Shown here: positions 36,401 to 51,400 of the stretch, piece by piece | Numbering within the stretch: position 1 is the stretch's first letter | Layout of the letters: each line of letters opens with the position of its first letter | Source: Euclidia mi | Lineage: Eukaryota > Arthropoda > Insecta > Lepidoptera > Erebidae | Length of the DNA stretch: 64,000 nucleotides | NCBI GenBank assembly: GCA_944739405.2 | Contig: OX123192.2 | Span: forward strand, 44,754,486 to 44,818,485 | Direction: 5' to 3' | Notes under the pieces: model-generated | Told to the model about the DNA's origin: nothing | Databases searched by the model: none | Seen by the model: only the letters and a program-made list of their open reading frames with translations | Program-made: the position numbers and the translations under genes

Positions 36401-39400
36401 TTTCTCCATTAGTAAATTGGTTTATGAATTAGTATTCTTGTTACCCTAAATTTAAGGCCCTTCTCTCATGAAGCTATTCAAATGCTACGGGACTGAGATG
36501 CAAACCATGATCGAATACTGGTATGCTACTCGTAACCGCACACGGTGCTACGCTAATGAGACTGTATTTTATCATTTTAAGAACAAATTCGTACGACGAT
36601 GTCTAGTGACTCTATTACAAGAATAAACAAAAATATAAAACAAGATTCTGGGTGCATCCGTACATCGAAAAAATATCAATTGTAGGGCATTTGTCGAGGG
36701 ACAAGTCGTAATTTTTATAGAATGTCAATAGAATAATTATTATTTGAATCTTAATCTGAGAAATTATCTTGCCAACTATCTAATAACCCCACATGCTTGG
36801 CTTCCTTGTCAATATAATTATTGTGTATAAATTCAATGTATAAGTACCTATAAATGACTTGTTATATTTTATTTCTAAATTTTAATCCACGCCTTTTATG
36901 TAAAATCTTTTCTTACGTACTCTGGCAGCTTATAATCATACAAACATGGGTAATTTTCTACCTCCTGCACAAAAATAATATTAAATGTTTGTTCTGCCGC
37001 CATTTTTTAATGCTACGCGTATACGACTCGGGTAGCGTGCGACCAGCAAGACGGTAGCGTGCGACTTATGTCAAATTCGTCGTAGATGCGTCTCGTCATG
37101 TGCGAAACTAGCTAAATAAGTATGGCGGCTACTGACAAGCGCCGCGTGTGATACGGGTATAAAACACAAATAGCTTGAGAGTCGCTTCGTGAGAGAAGGG
37201 CCTAATACCTGTGCTAGAAAGTAGGTCACGTAGGTAGATATGCTAATGATATGTTAGATGCAATAGGTGAGATTCGAATTGAGCCACGACTTTTCAGATG
37301 GTTTTAGAGGTCTTGCTGTTTGATTCTTTAGATACTTCGCGATTTCTTGTTATAATATAATTAAAAAGGGTAAGTGCAACCCAATTTCACTACTGCAGCA
37401 ACGTTGTACCGCGTATTGTGAATTGACACCACGTTTAAATACTTATAAATTACCCTGTGATAACATAATTAAAATAGGCTTTGGTGCATTATTTCTTTAA
37501 GCTGTGAAAATATTTCTATTACTTAAACGTACATCTTAATTACCTATGACCAGACATAGACATTTAAGATGAACTCATAAATAGCCATGAGATATACTGA
37601 CACAGAAGTTATTTACAGTTAGTAAAATGCACCTTTAATACATCTATACTAAACCTTGGCTCATTGCCATGTTATTAAATTAGTGACTATGATAAAGTCC
37701 ATAAACAGGACATAAAAGCAGTTCATTAGCGTCAGAGTTAATAAGTTGAGTCTTTCTTACATTGGTATATTTGTGTACAGTTGCACCGAAATGGAGCGAA
37801 GAACCTCAAAACTCATCATTACTGCTTGGAAGAGGAGGACACATATCCTGCAGTGCTAACGGTTATCCACAACCTCAGACACATTGGCTTAAGAAAGACA
37901 GTAAGTACATATTCATTAGATAAGACATCTGTGACTGGGTAGTTACTACTTGGAAATGTATGCCTCATTGTATCATACAAGTCGCAGTTGTGTCGTGACT
38001 GACTCATCATATCACCACACAACTCCAAGTTCATGTCTCAACATGAACTTTTGCTTTTCGGGTGAGTGGTAGCCAACTCTGGTGTCGGAGTTTATAGACC
38101 TCCTGCAGGCCTCCAACATGGTTTAACTGAGTCAAGAACCGGGACTGAGGGCTAACGTGCACTTCGAAGCATGGTAGTTCTCTGATCTAAATGCCACAGC
38201 AACTTTTCACCCATAGGAAAATAAATAAGAGTAGAAGTGCCAAGGGCGCGTGTCGGTGTCCGCGCGAAATGCAGCCAGAGTGCATATCGCAAGCAAATGG
38301 CCGTTACCGCAAATTAGTACACTTTCGACCGTGATCGCGACAATTTATAAGAATGCCGTCTTGTTCAGTGGTTTTCTGTAAAAAACCGAAGCTCAAACCA
38401 AAATTTTGTGAAGCATGGAATCACTTACCATATGCAACTACAAGTATTTTACTATATTTGTCTTTAAAAAATTAAAAACAACAAATCGTAAAATATTCCT
38501 TGCTGTTATTATGTTATTATTGTTTGCTAATCTCACAACGACTATATTATTTTTCAATAAATACATTGCTCTTTAACTGCTACCTAAATTTGTCGCGAAG
38601 TGACTAGACAAGCAATGTAATCATGACCGAACAATACTTTATTAAGGGAATGCATCGCGTAGTACGGCCGCTGAATCTAGCAACGAATTAGTGTACAGTT
38701 CTTTTGCATAGCACAACGTGGCACTACGATAGTGGCCGATGTTTTTGTGTAATTTGAACGTTGCTTGGTAAATACACGCTATGTTCGATAGGATAAGGTT
38801 TATAATTGATCTTTTTGTAAGTTTTGATTTAAAAATGCAAGTGTGTGCGCGAAAGCGTTTTCGTAGTAGCCGCGTGGTAGGGGCAAACTGGTGTCAGAGG
38901 TTTCCGATATATTTTTGTCTACAGGGCATATCTCCTATTAATTAGGTACTATATCGATGTTTTCACCCATCCAAGTGGTGATCTGTAAAAACGTTACTTA
39001 TCTTTGCCGATCTATTACGAAGGGTAAGTCAATATGCGCTACAGTCATAACTTCATCATGCCCTTGAAAACTGGTGCTATCCTATCTTTGTAGATTTCTG
39101 AAAATCATGCAACCGAAGGGAGACAATATGTTTTCGGACCTTCTGTATGTATTTGTCTCTTTTTATGGAATGATTTTCTGACCTTATCTCATGGCGGCAA
39201 ATATATCTTCTTTTCATAAAACATTTTTTTACCATTACATCAAGACATCAAAGTCAATTTAATCAAATATAATTAAAACTCACAAATAGACAAACGCTAA
39301 GACGATTGCGAAGGAAAGTGATGCTAATTTGGATGCTATTAATATTTTTTAAATTTTATAGGGTTACCAAAAAGTGCACGTTGAAAGTAAGTAGGATTTA

Positions 39401-42400
39401 AATTCTGAGCAAGAATATTTAATTGATAACACGTAACTCGGTAGTCGGTAACTCACCTTAAAACTTCACAAACTAACTGTACGATTGAAAACCGTTAACT
39501 ATAAAATAATTTAATTGGCAACCCCAAAGTTCTAGCTGCAAATGATTTTAAGACTTGCAAAGAAAAAAAAATACTTAATGTCGTCAGAAATAAAAATGTT
39601 TGCTTAAAAATGTCGCATGCTGTTAAAAAAATAACGTGGTGTTGTCGGTTTGCGGTTTGTACTGCTGAAACGTGATCGAAACAAATGGGTAGAGGGCGTG
39701 CAATTAAAAAAATACGGAAAACTTTTTAGTCAAAATTGTCATAAATATTATTACTAAGAGTGGTAAAGTAGTAATAGTTTTAGGTAATTAATAGTTATGA
39801 GGTTACTAGTCAAGTAGGTACACGTTAGCTCTCTTAGTAAATACTGCACGTAGGACAGTTTTAAGCGGTTGCCTGATCGTCTTGACTTTTGGCTTTGCGG
39901 CCAATATCGTGGGTTCGATCTATGACACAAAACTTTGTATGATACACAAGGTATTGTTTCTAGTCTGGATGTTCTTCGTGTCCCTTAATTGTATGTTTTT
40001 AAAGCTCACTACGACACAGAATCAGTTGCCGTAGCAAAAGTAGTAAAATAAAATTAATAAATAAACGATTTAATTGGACAATCACATTAATTATGCAAGA
40101 CATGCCTGCTCAATTCAAAAAGAAAGATCTATTTTATCGATATTATTATGACATGTATTTACGCGAGAGTTATCCGTTGATCTAAATTGGGAAAAACAAC
40201 TAGAGCTTGCTATATATTTATTGCATCTGAATAGAACTATCTGCACTAAAAAACGTGTTTCCTATTTCTGTGAACACCGATTTTGTGTGTTCAAAAAATA
40301 TTAATAGAACAAACATTTTGTTTTGCCGATATCAATTCCATTAATTGCCTCTTTTCAAGTATTATTAGGGCGTTGTTACACCGGTGCTCTGCGAGCTTGC
40401 TATGAGCTAGGTGAGATTCTAAGCGAAGTTGCGACGAGCTGTGGAAGTAGGTTTATGAGCTTGCTACGAGCTAGTTAAATGAAATAGCAGTTCTGCTACG
40501 AATGCGGTAAACATTTTTGTAAAACTGTTACAAATATATTAAATATTTTTTGAATTTGGTACGATATAGTGTTATCGAGCTGGGTAATATGAATATATAT
40601 GTAATGTGAATATTTTTCGTAAGTTGTTTTTGTTCTTGCTTCTTACTAGTTATATGTTTGTGAGTTTGCTACGAGCAAAGTAAACATACCTACTCTCGAG
40701 CTTGCTATATGCTGAGTGTTTGAGGGCGTGCACTGAAATAGGCGAACATGCTTGTGCCTTGTACAAGGGTTACAAAATAACTATTTGCTCTATATAATTA
40801 TTATATCAAGTCTATAAAACTACCCCAGACAGCTAATTCATCAACTCTTTGCATCAATATTCATTTCGCGTGTGAGAAGCAAATTGATATAAGAAGCTTC
40901 CACGCGCCTTAGTCGCAATAGTCAATAGTGTTACAACGCTCTAAGAGAAAAAAACTACTAGTTTATAAAAGTGTTACATTGCAATAATGTTGTTAGTATT
41001 ATTTTATCATCTGTACTATTATATTATGGAAGCGTGTAATCCGTTTTGTGATAGGCTTGACCACAAATGATAACAAAAGCCCTAACAGTAATCCCTGTAA
41101 CATTCAGATAATTAATGTGTTATGTTTATTGTCTGATATATAATAAGGCCTATATAATGTCAAAGATTTTTATTTCATGTTAAAACTGAAACTTTTCAAT
41201 CAGATAATATCATCCTTAAGGCAGAATTTGAATTTTCGATGAAAATTGATGTTGCTTAACCAAATATACTAAAGTTACCATAAAGGATGCGTAGAAATAT
41301 TTCAAAATGTAGATACTCATTTAATTCCAGCCAACTAACAATGGAACTTAAGTTTTAGATTCCACAAGAAGAATTCCGCTCAATGTCGGTTCGAATAATA
41401 GTACCCGCATACTGTTTCCACTTGATTCCAATTTCAATCCGATCTCAATCACATGAGAATACTATGTTAGGTAATATGTAGTAGCTAAACTGAAAATCAA
41501 TTTTGAACAATTATAATTAGAAAATAAGAATATTGTCCGTGTGGTGACGGATTAAGAATACGTAATGTTACCACCCCATATCATCCCATGGGTGTCGTAA
41601 GAGCCGACAGAGGGAGCATATTATGCAGAGAACAGCACTGTAAGAGAAGTAAAACTTGATACAAACCCTATACCAACTCGTTTGGCCAGCGTGGTATAGT
41701 AGGCCAATTCCTCCTTTTAAAGGAGAGGCCTAGTCCAGCAGTGGACTGTTAAAGGATGATGATGATAATTAGAAATGAACCGCAAATCTAGTTCTGTGAC
41801 AGAACTATTTTCCTTCATGGTGTATGCTCAAATGTATCAGAAATTTGAGCATTCACTTGTCGCAGAGCATTTAACATTCGCCGTTTTTAAACTTGTCGGA
41901 TTAAACAACGAATAGAGCCAATCATCGTTACAAAAATTTACATGATCTTTCTAGCAAACGCCCTAATCAGAAAAAAGCTCGAAGCAAATTTACTGTTCAT
42001 TCACTAGAATGCTCGCTAGAATGCTTGATAGATTGCTCGCATAAACACTCTAGTTTGTTTTTGTTTTACGTAACATGCTAGAATAGCTACCCTTTACAGT
42101 TATAGGTACTAATTACAAGTGTATCAGCACCATTAGGTTTAGGAGAGCAACGACAAGATATTACTCACAAGGACTACATTTCATCTACTTATTGTTAATT
42201 TTAATACAGTGCTTGCCCGAGGAATAAATCCTGTGTCGCATAGGACATTATAAATATTCAATCAACAGATACAAATACACTCAGACTGGTAATCAAGCCC
42301 ACGACCTTCGACGCTGTGCCAAGTGACGAGGTGACCGCTCAAACTACTGCTCCATCCAAAAATAAGCAAAGGTGGCCAAAGAAAAGGAAATATTGCAAGT

Positions 42401-45400
42401 ACCACATACTACAATAATTCCTGTAGGTGCAAATTATAATCAGTTTTGCACTTATATAAAAGGGTGACCGCTACCGTGCTTCGGAGGGCACGTAAAGCTC
42501 GCTGAATCCCGGTTCTTATCTCAGGACATGAATCGTTAGACCACGTCCAGTCCAGAGGCTTTTGCGTGGTCTGAAAACTTCGACACCAGAGTTAGTGTGT
42601 GGCACATACTCAAACCAAAAAAAGAAGGAATCTGTCCTAATATAATAAAGCTTAACCCCATTAATCGATTATATAGATTTATCTACGCACGGGTGGGGAG
42701 CAGTAGCCTTTCATACCGCGAAAGTAACCGTGGGCTCGTCTAGTTCTGAATAATGTTACAACACCAGACAGGGACAGGCATATAACCCTATCTCTATTTT
42801 CAGTTGTATCAGAAACATGGCGGCCGGTTTTAGAGGTAGCTGGTGGAGGTGTACTGAGTCTTTCTAACGGCTCACTTATATTTGACTCGGTGGCGCTCTC
42901 CGACGCAGGCCTGTATACGTGCCACGTTGAGAACGGAGTGGGTGAAGCACTTAGCAAAACTGTTTGGATATCTGTTAATAGTAAGTGAAAAATATTGATA
43001 TTTTTTAGTGAGCAATTAAAATATTTCAGATTGTTGGTACCCTTGGAGACCGTGTGGTGCACCAACACGGTCTCCAAGGGATAAGATGGGATTCCCACCG
43101 GTCCGAAAAAAAACGGAGGTACGGAGGTGTAACACCGCAAACTCTGAACTTGTATTGGATAATTCTTAATTATTGCTATCCCCCATCTCCGTGAGGGATT
43201 TCTTTTTACTTATGTGCATTGCGCACAAGCAAAAACACTATATTAGAAAATAGACAAAGATAGACTAGACATCACACTCATTTTGTCTCCTTTTATTCCA
43301 GTGCATACGTTATTTTCTGCATTCTCTCTAGACCCCCTCAGTAAATAAACAAAATAAAACTAAAAGACACTAACGCAAAAACGACTCCTCAGATTTTCGG
43401 GTTACATTCTGAATACTCCCATCAAAGACATTTCACCTGTAATCGCACAAGCTAAACACCTAGCTTTCTTGATAAATGATTCAGTAATAACATTAAGAGC
43501 ATGGATATACTCGTAGTTGTGCTACCACAACTATATCCAGTAATTTACTTAGAACGTCAAGTAATACCTAGTAATTCACAGTATAGTAATTTCGTACAGA
43601 CGGGAATCTTGAAACTCCCGAATTTAATTGTCGTAAAGTTTGCGTACATAAATAATGATGTCTGAACGTTTGGCATGAATATATTACTGTTTCACGGAAG
43701 ATGTGAATAATGGAACGATGTTGTTTGAAGATATTGGATCTCAATTTAGGGATCTGTGACCCCTTTTTAGTTATACAGGAAATCTCTATTTACAAATGTC
43801 GTTGTTGATTGAAGCATTGCATCTACGTCTAATGATTTTTATTCTATGTTAATATGATATAAAGACAATAATGTGAATATGTCAATTATTGTTTTATGTT
43901 TCAGTATTAGCTTTGAAAGGACATAACAAAATAAGTAATGATGTCGAAAGAGATTAATTTGTCCACTCGAATACATTCACCCTTTTCCATTGTAAATCAC
44001 AATATTATATATAATCAAACAAAAAAGTGATACTATGTTGCATGAAATATCTTTTTTATGGCAATCTGCCGAATTTGTCAGCAATTCCTGCCAGTTTTGG
44101 GTATGAGTCACACTTAGATAAATACAACTGTATAGTTACGGACTATGATAACTCTATTTCGGGACCTGTTACAAGTGACATAAACATCAAATAATATAAT
44201 GTTAATACCTACTTCGATTGAAGGTTCTTTGATGGGACAAAACTCTATTTTTTTTTTCCGATCCTTAAAGTTAAGTGTTTAATTTTAGTAACTAATAATA
44301 TTTTAGAAACGATATGTTGCTGTGCACTGTACTTTTAAGCTAATTTGGATTCAGATAGACTTTAAATTGAGTTAACCAAGAAATAAATAAATCACAGGCC
44401 TTCCGGTACGCATGCCTCGGGGATCGGGGCCCTAAGAGAATAACCCTTTTGATGTAACTTGCGTGGGAATCTGAAATATTTTAAAAGGAGGGGTCATTAC
44501 TTTGAATTCTCTTAATTATTGAAAATATTGAGAACCACTGTACCAAGATATGAGGATCACACTGAATACGTTTAGGAATATTATTACAGCTATTGAAGTT
44601 AGGAAGGTAGACGACAGAGGTTCCAAGTAAAGGAGAATCCAATACGCTTGAGAACACAGGTAATATCTACATAATGTTATAACCGTTATACTGGAAATTG
44701 AGGTCATATTTGGTGTAACCAAACCAGTTTCATATTACAAACTAGCTGTTTCCCTCGGTTTCACCCGCGTCCTGAAGAAAATTTTTCGCGTACCCGGTTA
44801 ATTTATAGCCTAAGTTACTCCTTGGTACATCAGCTATCCGCCTGTGAAAGTCACACGTCAAAATCAGTCCAGCCGTTTCAGAGATTAGCGAGAACAAACA
44901 GACAGACAGACAGACCGCCAGACAGACAAAAATTGTAAAAAAATTCATTTCGGTATATGTACCGTGTATACATCCATATGCATTAAGTAAAAAGCAGTTA
45001 TTTTAATATTACAAACAGATCCTCCAATTTTATTTATGTGTATAGAAGACCTAATATTTTTAGGATAAGATTTGTGAAAATTGTCATTGAATGAAGAAGA
45101 TGGTTTTCTATAATCAAAAATTTTCATATCATATGAAATGTCAAAATCATGAATATGGTGAAAACTGGACTTCAGTTACAGTAATGAACTGAACCAGAAT
45201 CACGGTCGAAATACCACATTTTATATTGTTTTGAAAAAGAAAGTTGGAATGCCACTTTGTTCTTGACCAAAACTAAAGAATTAAAGATATAAATATCTTG
45301 CACATGAAACTTTTAACTTTGAGTTTATTTACTTTTATCCATAAAGGATTAAAAAAGGTTTGCTAATGTACCAGTGTCGTTCTTGATATTACAAGCGCTT

Positions 45401-48400
45401 ATGTTCTCTTCATTGGTTTCAAGAAAATGATCTTGACGGAAAATCAAATTCAAACCAATTTTACTTTGAAAGCGCTTCTCCCAAAAGTACAACAAAGTAA
45501 TATCAGTCCGTTGATCCACCGTTTACATTATGATGAGATACATCCTTTAGTTAAATCCTCTGACTACGAAGATTCCTTCCAACTTTGTTTGTGTTCCATT
45601 ACTCTCTCAAAGTATTGTAAAATTATGCCCTTAAGAAATTAAAATCTCGAGAAGTTTCTTTAACAAATTTGCTTTGTGAACATACGTGTAATATAGTTCG
45701 TGTTTGAGATACAAAATATGGTGGTATTAAGAAATTAAGCTCTTTATTCCGTACTTGATAAGCATGAATTCTCTCTTATTTAATACTACGCTTATTTGCT
45801 GATGGAGCAAGCAAAGCTGAAAAGGCTGTGACAGTTTTATCCTACACACTAGTCTTAACGCCTTTCATGCTCTTAATTGCCTTAAGATTAAATTTTCAAA
45901 TTATTTTCAAAATATCTCTCATCAGAGAAAATTTTCTCTTGCCTGAAATCATAATTTAATCAATATTTTAATATTCGCTTCCAAGATTTGCCCCAATTAT
46001 TTCAAAACCTCATATTTTTGTTGCAACGTAATGTAAAATATCCCAAGTACGCAAATTCTGGAAATGAGGCTACACAGTCGGACTACTGATATTACTAGAA
46101 TCAGTAACTTTCATGTCATCTGTACTGACGACAAATGTCTTAATGCTTCCCCACTATTTCTTTGAACAATTTCGATAGGTATTTCAATATTTATTTTGCT
46201 TTTCAGAACCAGTAACTTTCGATGTTGGGTCAAGAAATATGACCGCAAAACTTGGACAGCACGTCACTATAGAATGTCAAGCGAAGGGCGATGATCCTAT
46301 AAGGATAATGTGGACACGGAATGGGATGCCTATCAATCCACTAACACAGAGGTAAGTAAGAATCGTCAGCCTTGTACTATCCGATATTTTACTAGCCAAA
46401 AATTCAGGTCCCACTGCATCTCTGACCATAAAATTGGAGCAGCCATTTAGAAGAGAAAGACTTATTCTTCATTGACATATTATACTCCTACGTATATAAT
46501 ATATGTATAATATTTATTTTATTTTATTGGGAAAACAAACAGTTACAATATCTTATAAAATATCACAATAAAAGTCTTAAAACCATTAACATGTTCCACA
46601 TATAAATATCAAATTAAGCTGTTTATTTTTCTGTTTGTTAATTAATTATAAGCTTGAATCCAAATTTAGGCACTTATCTCGTGACCATGACCATGTCTTC
46701 ATTTGATGAAGAGCTATCATTACCGCTTTTCATCATACTGTTTTTTTTTTGGACTGACTGCCTCGTTGGTCTTGCGGCATAAAAGTGCGCGTGGGATTGG
46801 GAGGTCTCGGGTTCGATTCCCGGGTCGGGCAAAGTGTTATTGGGTTTTTCCGTTAGGAAATTCTCAGTAGCAGCACGGAGTCTGGTAATGTGCCCAGTAC
46901 GGCATTAAGCTCGCCCCCTATTACGTGGCACCTAAAAATTCATGGCGTAATGTGCGTGTAATATTAAACCTCTGCCTACCCCTTCAGGAATACAGGCGTG
47001 AGTCTATAAATAAATAAATAAAATAAATCATACTGATTTTTCTTAAACATAAATCCTAATTTATCTCAAAGATAAATACCATATATGATCATTATTATTT
47101 TTAGAGTAAAAATCTCAGAAGCAAAAACAGACGATGGTATGACAAGCATACTAGAGTTACTACAAACGGAGACAATCGATGGTGCCTTATATCAGTGCAG
47201 AGCTGGGAACCCCTTTGGAGCTGACGTTTTCAGTGTACATCTTACTGTATTAGGTAAGTTGGGCTTTATTCATGCATACATATACTCACGCTTTTTTTCC
47301 TAACAAACCTCTCGGGCTTCCTCTAGATTCATATCTCTTTTCATATATGCTCACAAGTTCCGGGTGCTTTGAAGCTAACCATTTTTTCAAAACGTCCCCA
47401 ATTTGGTCAACGAATGTCCCACTAGGTCTGATGACTTGCCCCCACACGTTTGGCTCATATATTTCACGCGTCATTATTTCTTCAATTGTTCGCTCCAGGT
47501 ATCCAAAACAACCGAGTTGGAATTCAAAATTTTTAAACTACAATATAGGCTGATGAATAAGCACCTCCAATTCGTCTGGTTATTGGAATATTTGACCGAA
47601 AACAGAAACGTCAAACAGTATTCTACAGCAGTCAATTTAGTTAAGAATAGATAAAATCACCATAAAACAAAGAGTGTCTATAAAGGCTAGCCGTAAAAAT
47701 TATCCGCGTCCACGTTGCAACGGATCCGTAGAATTCTGAAAAATTCTAGCAAATATAATAATACCCTCTAATGACCATTATTTTGCTTGTACCATTATAA
47801 GTACATGTTTTGTCTACAATATCTGTAATGGTTCATTCCTTTGCCAAATGAGGTAATTTTGCGTAATAGACTGTTTCGATAGCCTCCCATTGTAATTTAT
47901 TGATGTCTTGGAACTTTTCCGCCCACCAATAACTGAGGAAATTGATTTTAAAGTCATGTTAGGAGAAATGAAGTAATTATTACATATGTAACAATAATTA
48001 TGTTGACAACTTTTAGATTGAATAAAAGTTTCAACAGCAAGTAAAACATTATATAGCAGGTTTCGAAAACTATGCATTATCTTCTTAGCTCAATTTATAA
48101 AGAAAGATACAACAAGCCTTATATTGTGAGTAAAGTCAAAACAGGAAGACCTGAGCTTAAAACCTGCGCATAAGCCCATTAAAATAAAATTAGGTACATG
48201 ACTCACTGTAAAATAATGTGTAATAACTTTTTATATAATATAATATGCCTATTTACACAGATATAAGTGAATAAAGCATAGACGCCCGTTCCGCGTTAAC
48301 GTGTGTATTTACTGAAGGACGTCTATTTGTTTGGCGTCACTCACAATTTATCTATATCTTATTTACCTTCTTGGGCTAATGCTACCTTCTATCATTTCGT

Positions 48401-51400
48401 AGTACTCAACTATAAAAATAATTCTTGTACTTTTTTAAAATAGAAATGGTTTATTTTCACTCTTACTTTTAGAGCCTCCAACAGCACCGTCTGATTTATC
48501 AGTGGACTCGATAAAGAGCAGATCGGTCAAGCTATCATGGCGAGATATGGCCAGATCACTGGCCCAGTACTACAGCCTGCAAATTACCAGCACACAACGA
48601 TTGACATGGAACAGCGCCAAAGTTATCAACATTAGCAAGTAAGTTATTTTGGCAGTTTACGATATTTTAATAGCATTTCTTTTACGTACTTTGTTAGATG
48701 TTTTGGTTCAAATTGAGTCAAAGTGAATTAGTGCTACTTCCTATCAAATGGCTTTTTTTATAATAACATGGTATTCATACGGTGTTTAGTGAAATGTGCA
48801 TTTGTCCGGGGTTTGTCATCAATGTGCTTAAGCATTTTTATTACTAGTTCAGTATTTCATTTTATTTCATTTCAGCTCTGACAAGTTTAGACCTCTTCAA
48901 AAACAAAATGACTTGGTATTATATAAACGCTTACGTCCTGAATAAGAGCAATATTCTTAGAATGTACTTCTACTAAAATTGCATAATCTATTGTTTCATA
49001 CCTTTGGGAACAGCTTTAATGAGCCATTTAATTGCCTCAGTTCCAACTTCGAACTGTAAATTTATGGTTTCAAACGAGTATAACGTAGCACATACCTACT
49101 CACTGCATAAATGCATCACTAAATTATTTTAATGCATTTCATATTCTCTAAAATGGGCTACTTTTTGCTTCGAACGGTGACTCTGATTAGAGGCAAAATT
49201 TGACACAGTTTTAAGGCTTTAAACTTAAACTAGTTAATATATTTTCTTTTTTTTAGCGGTTTAACATTATCAGGATGACACTTTATATAATTATATTACC
49301 TGCCATAATTAATTCATGATATTCTACAGCTATTTCACGTCTAATTACTGGTAGGTAATATTCGAAAATTGTTTGTTGTATGAGAAAAGTACGTTCATGA
49401 ATATGCAAAATCTGAAGTTGGTGGAAGCAAAATAATCACGGCAGCTTATTCTGTCTTCTGCGAATATAATATTGTTGTTGTTATAATAAGCGTTTTACTT
49501 TAAATAACTTTAGGATCATATTTACTTTCTGGGATCAGAGGCATTCTTTTCTCGCGTTTTTCTTTGATATTGTTATGAATTGTTTAAGAATGAAAATAAT
49601 GTTAGTGGTTTTAAAAGTTTTTCTAGATACATATAGGATTTAAAATTATAAGAAGCATGAACTGAATTGTATTTTATCTACAGTTAAATAAAATATGCGC
49701 ATATTGACTTCACATTAGAAGAAGTTTGTATGCTATTATGACAAATGTATTGACATAAAGTTGAAATAACATCTCTGTAGACCAGTTCTGTTCTGCGGCA
49801 AGAAAAACATTTATCATCATTATAATACCAGGTATTCTGTACACTGCTGGCCCTATCCTTTTTGCCTAGGTTTTCGTCCATTCTTGCTTCATGTTTCACC
49901 GCGTTTCCCAAATCACGGTCTACAAACATGAACGGAACCTATCTATCCATTTTATGTGAACGAAAATTTGTCAGCAAGTGATAAGTTTAAGGCCGTTCTG
50001 CTGACATTGGAGACACCACATTATATCTGCAAACGCTTGTGTCTGCAATTATGAAGACACACTTTGTTTTTGCTCAAACTATCCAAAGATGGTGCACTTA
50101 CGATTTGCTTCACATGCATATTACATCGGTCAAATTTATTGCCCTTAGTCAAAATGGTACATGGACAGTAATAATGAGCCACCGCTCATTATTACTGTCC
50201 AAGATATAGCTTTCATTTCACACAAATAAAAAACTTTCTGTGCACTATTCAGACACTTTAGTAGTTAGCCTACACAGAACATGTTTCGTTCTCTCAACGT
50301 CTCGCCTAAGTGCACCACTGTGAATTTTAGATTGCATATGTAAGCGCAATAGTAGTTTGTTCATGCTCAAAATGGCAGCTAGTGCAATCTTTACCTCGGC
50401 GTAGATTGGACTGCTGAGTTACCAGTCTACACATACTGTAATGCTACGTTCAAGTTTTGGGATTTAGATATGACTGCTTTTGAAGTTTGTAATATTATTG
50501 CTTTTTGCACACTTTGTTCGTGGGTGTGTTTGTCGTAGATATTTATACTACTTTTATCTCTAAAGGGCTGAACAGATTTGGATTAATTAAAAGTATCATT
50601 AATATTTTGCAAATCATTGATATGGTGACGATTCTTTTTTAGTTTTTGCCAGGATGAATTGGGCACGTCAGTTGTGCTTGTTTTATTTTTAAATTACTTA
50701 TTATTATCGGGGGGAATAATAAATATACCATGGACTAGTATCAAATTATATACAGGGTATCACAAGAGCCATTACCAAGCCGAAGTCTACGCGTTTTGGA
50801 CATCATACCAAGTCATACTATGCAAAAATAAAACTTGGGAAATGACATTTTTTGTTTCAAATAGACACATTTAAAAACCGCAATTAAAATAGCGCGCGTG
50901 CAATTTTCGAAATACCTACTTATCCATAGGTGCATAGGACATCCTTAGAACAGGTTGGCGCGGTAAATGCATTGGTTTTGTACCTAATTATAAAAGTTGT
51001 ATAGTAACTTGGAGCCTCAATATATCCCCAACCAGTAATTGCCCAGGTATGGTGGCGAAGTAAAAAATGTTTGTAATGATTAGTACAATGTGGGGTCTCA
51101 TTTTTCGTTAAGAGTCTTTTTACAGCCTGTATTTGCTTTACGCAAAAAGTGAACCGTAGCTTGGTGAAAATTTTTTATTCAGATAAACTGTTTTCGGTCT
51201 TTACTTCTCTTAAAGGCCTTCCCTTGGTCAAATGTGAATTTATGGGTACATTTGTATATTATAAATCTTAGAGCAAACTTTTATAATCATATCTTATTTC
51301 GATTTAGTTATCTTTTGGACTATGGCCTTACCCTTCTCATAGAGAGAAGAGGCCCGTGCCCAGCAGTGGGACAGTATATACAGGACTGATGATGATGATG

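Larger units (their letters stand above)
37901..42803 (+). other. Intron within Ig8
   Basis: A 4.9-kb intron with an interspersed repeat (38045-38225), a SINE-like copy (39860-40070), a MITE-like element with iterated motif (40365-40944), a SINE (41533-41768), and antisense SINE and repeat copies (42215-42610). 38226-39859 shows nothing I can name. Confidence 0.7.
42981..46206 (+). other. Intron between Ig8 and Ig9
   Basis: Holds a 41-nt palindrome (43040-43080) and an antisense repeat with a GACA run (44735-44940). The rest shows no gene. Confidence 0.65.

Noticed and set aside
44516..44722. Hydrophobic 68-codon minus frame as a small membrane protein
   Set aside because: AT-rich sequence gives many such frames. 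No conserved context, signal or start support.
49684..49929. 81-codon minus frame
   Set aside because: Contains MDENLGKKDRASSVQ but no recognisable domain or splice context, so it is weaker than the frame at 47288.
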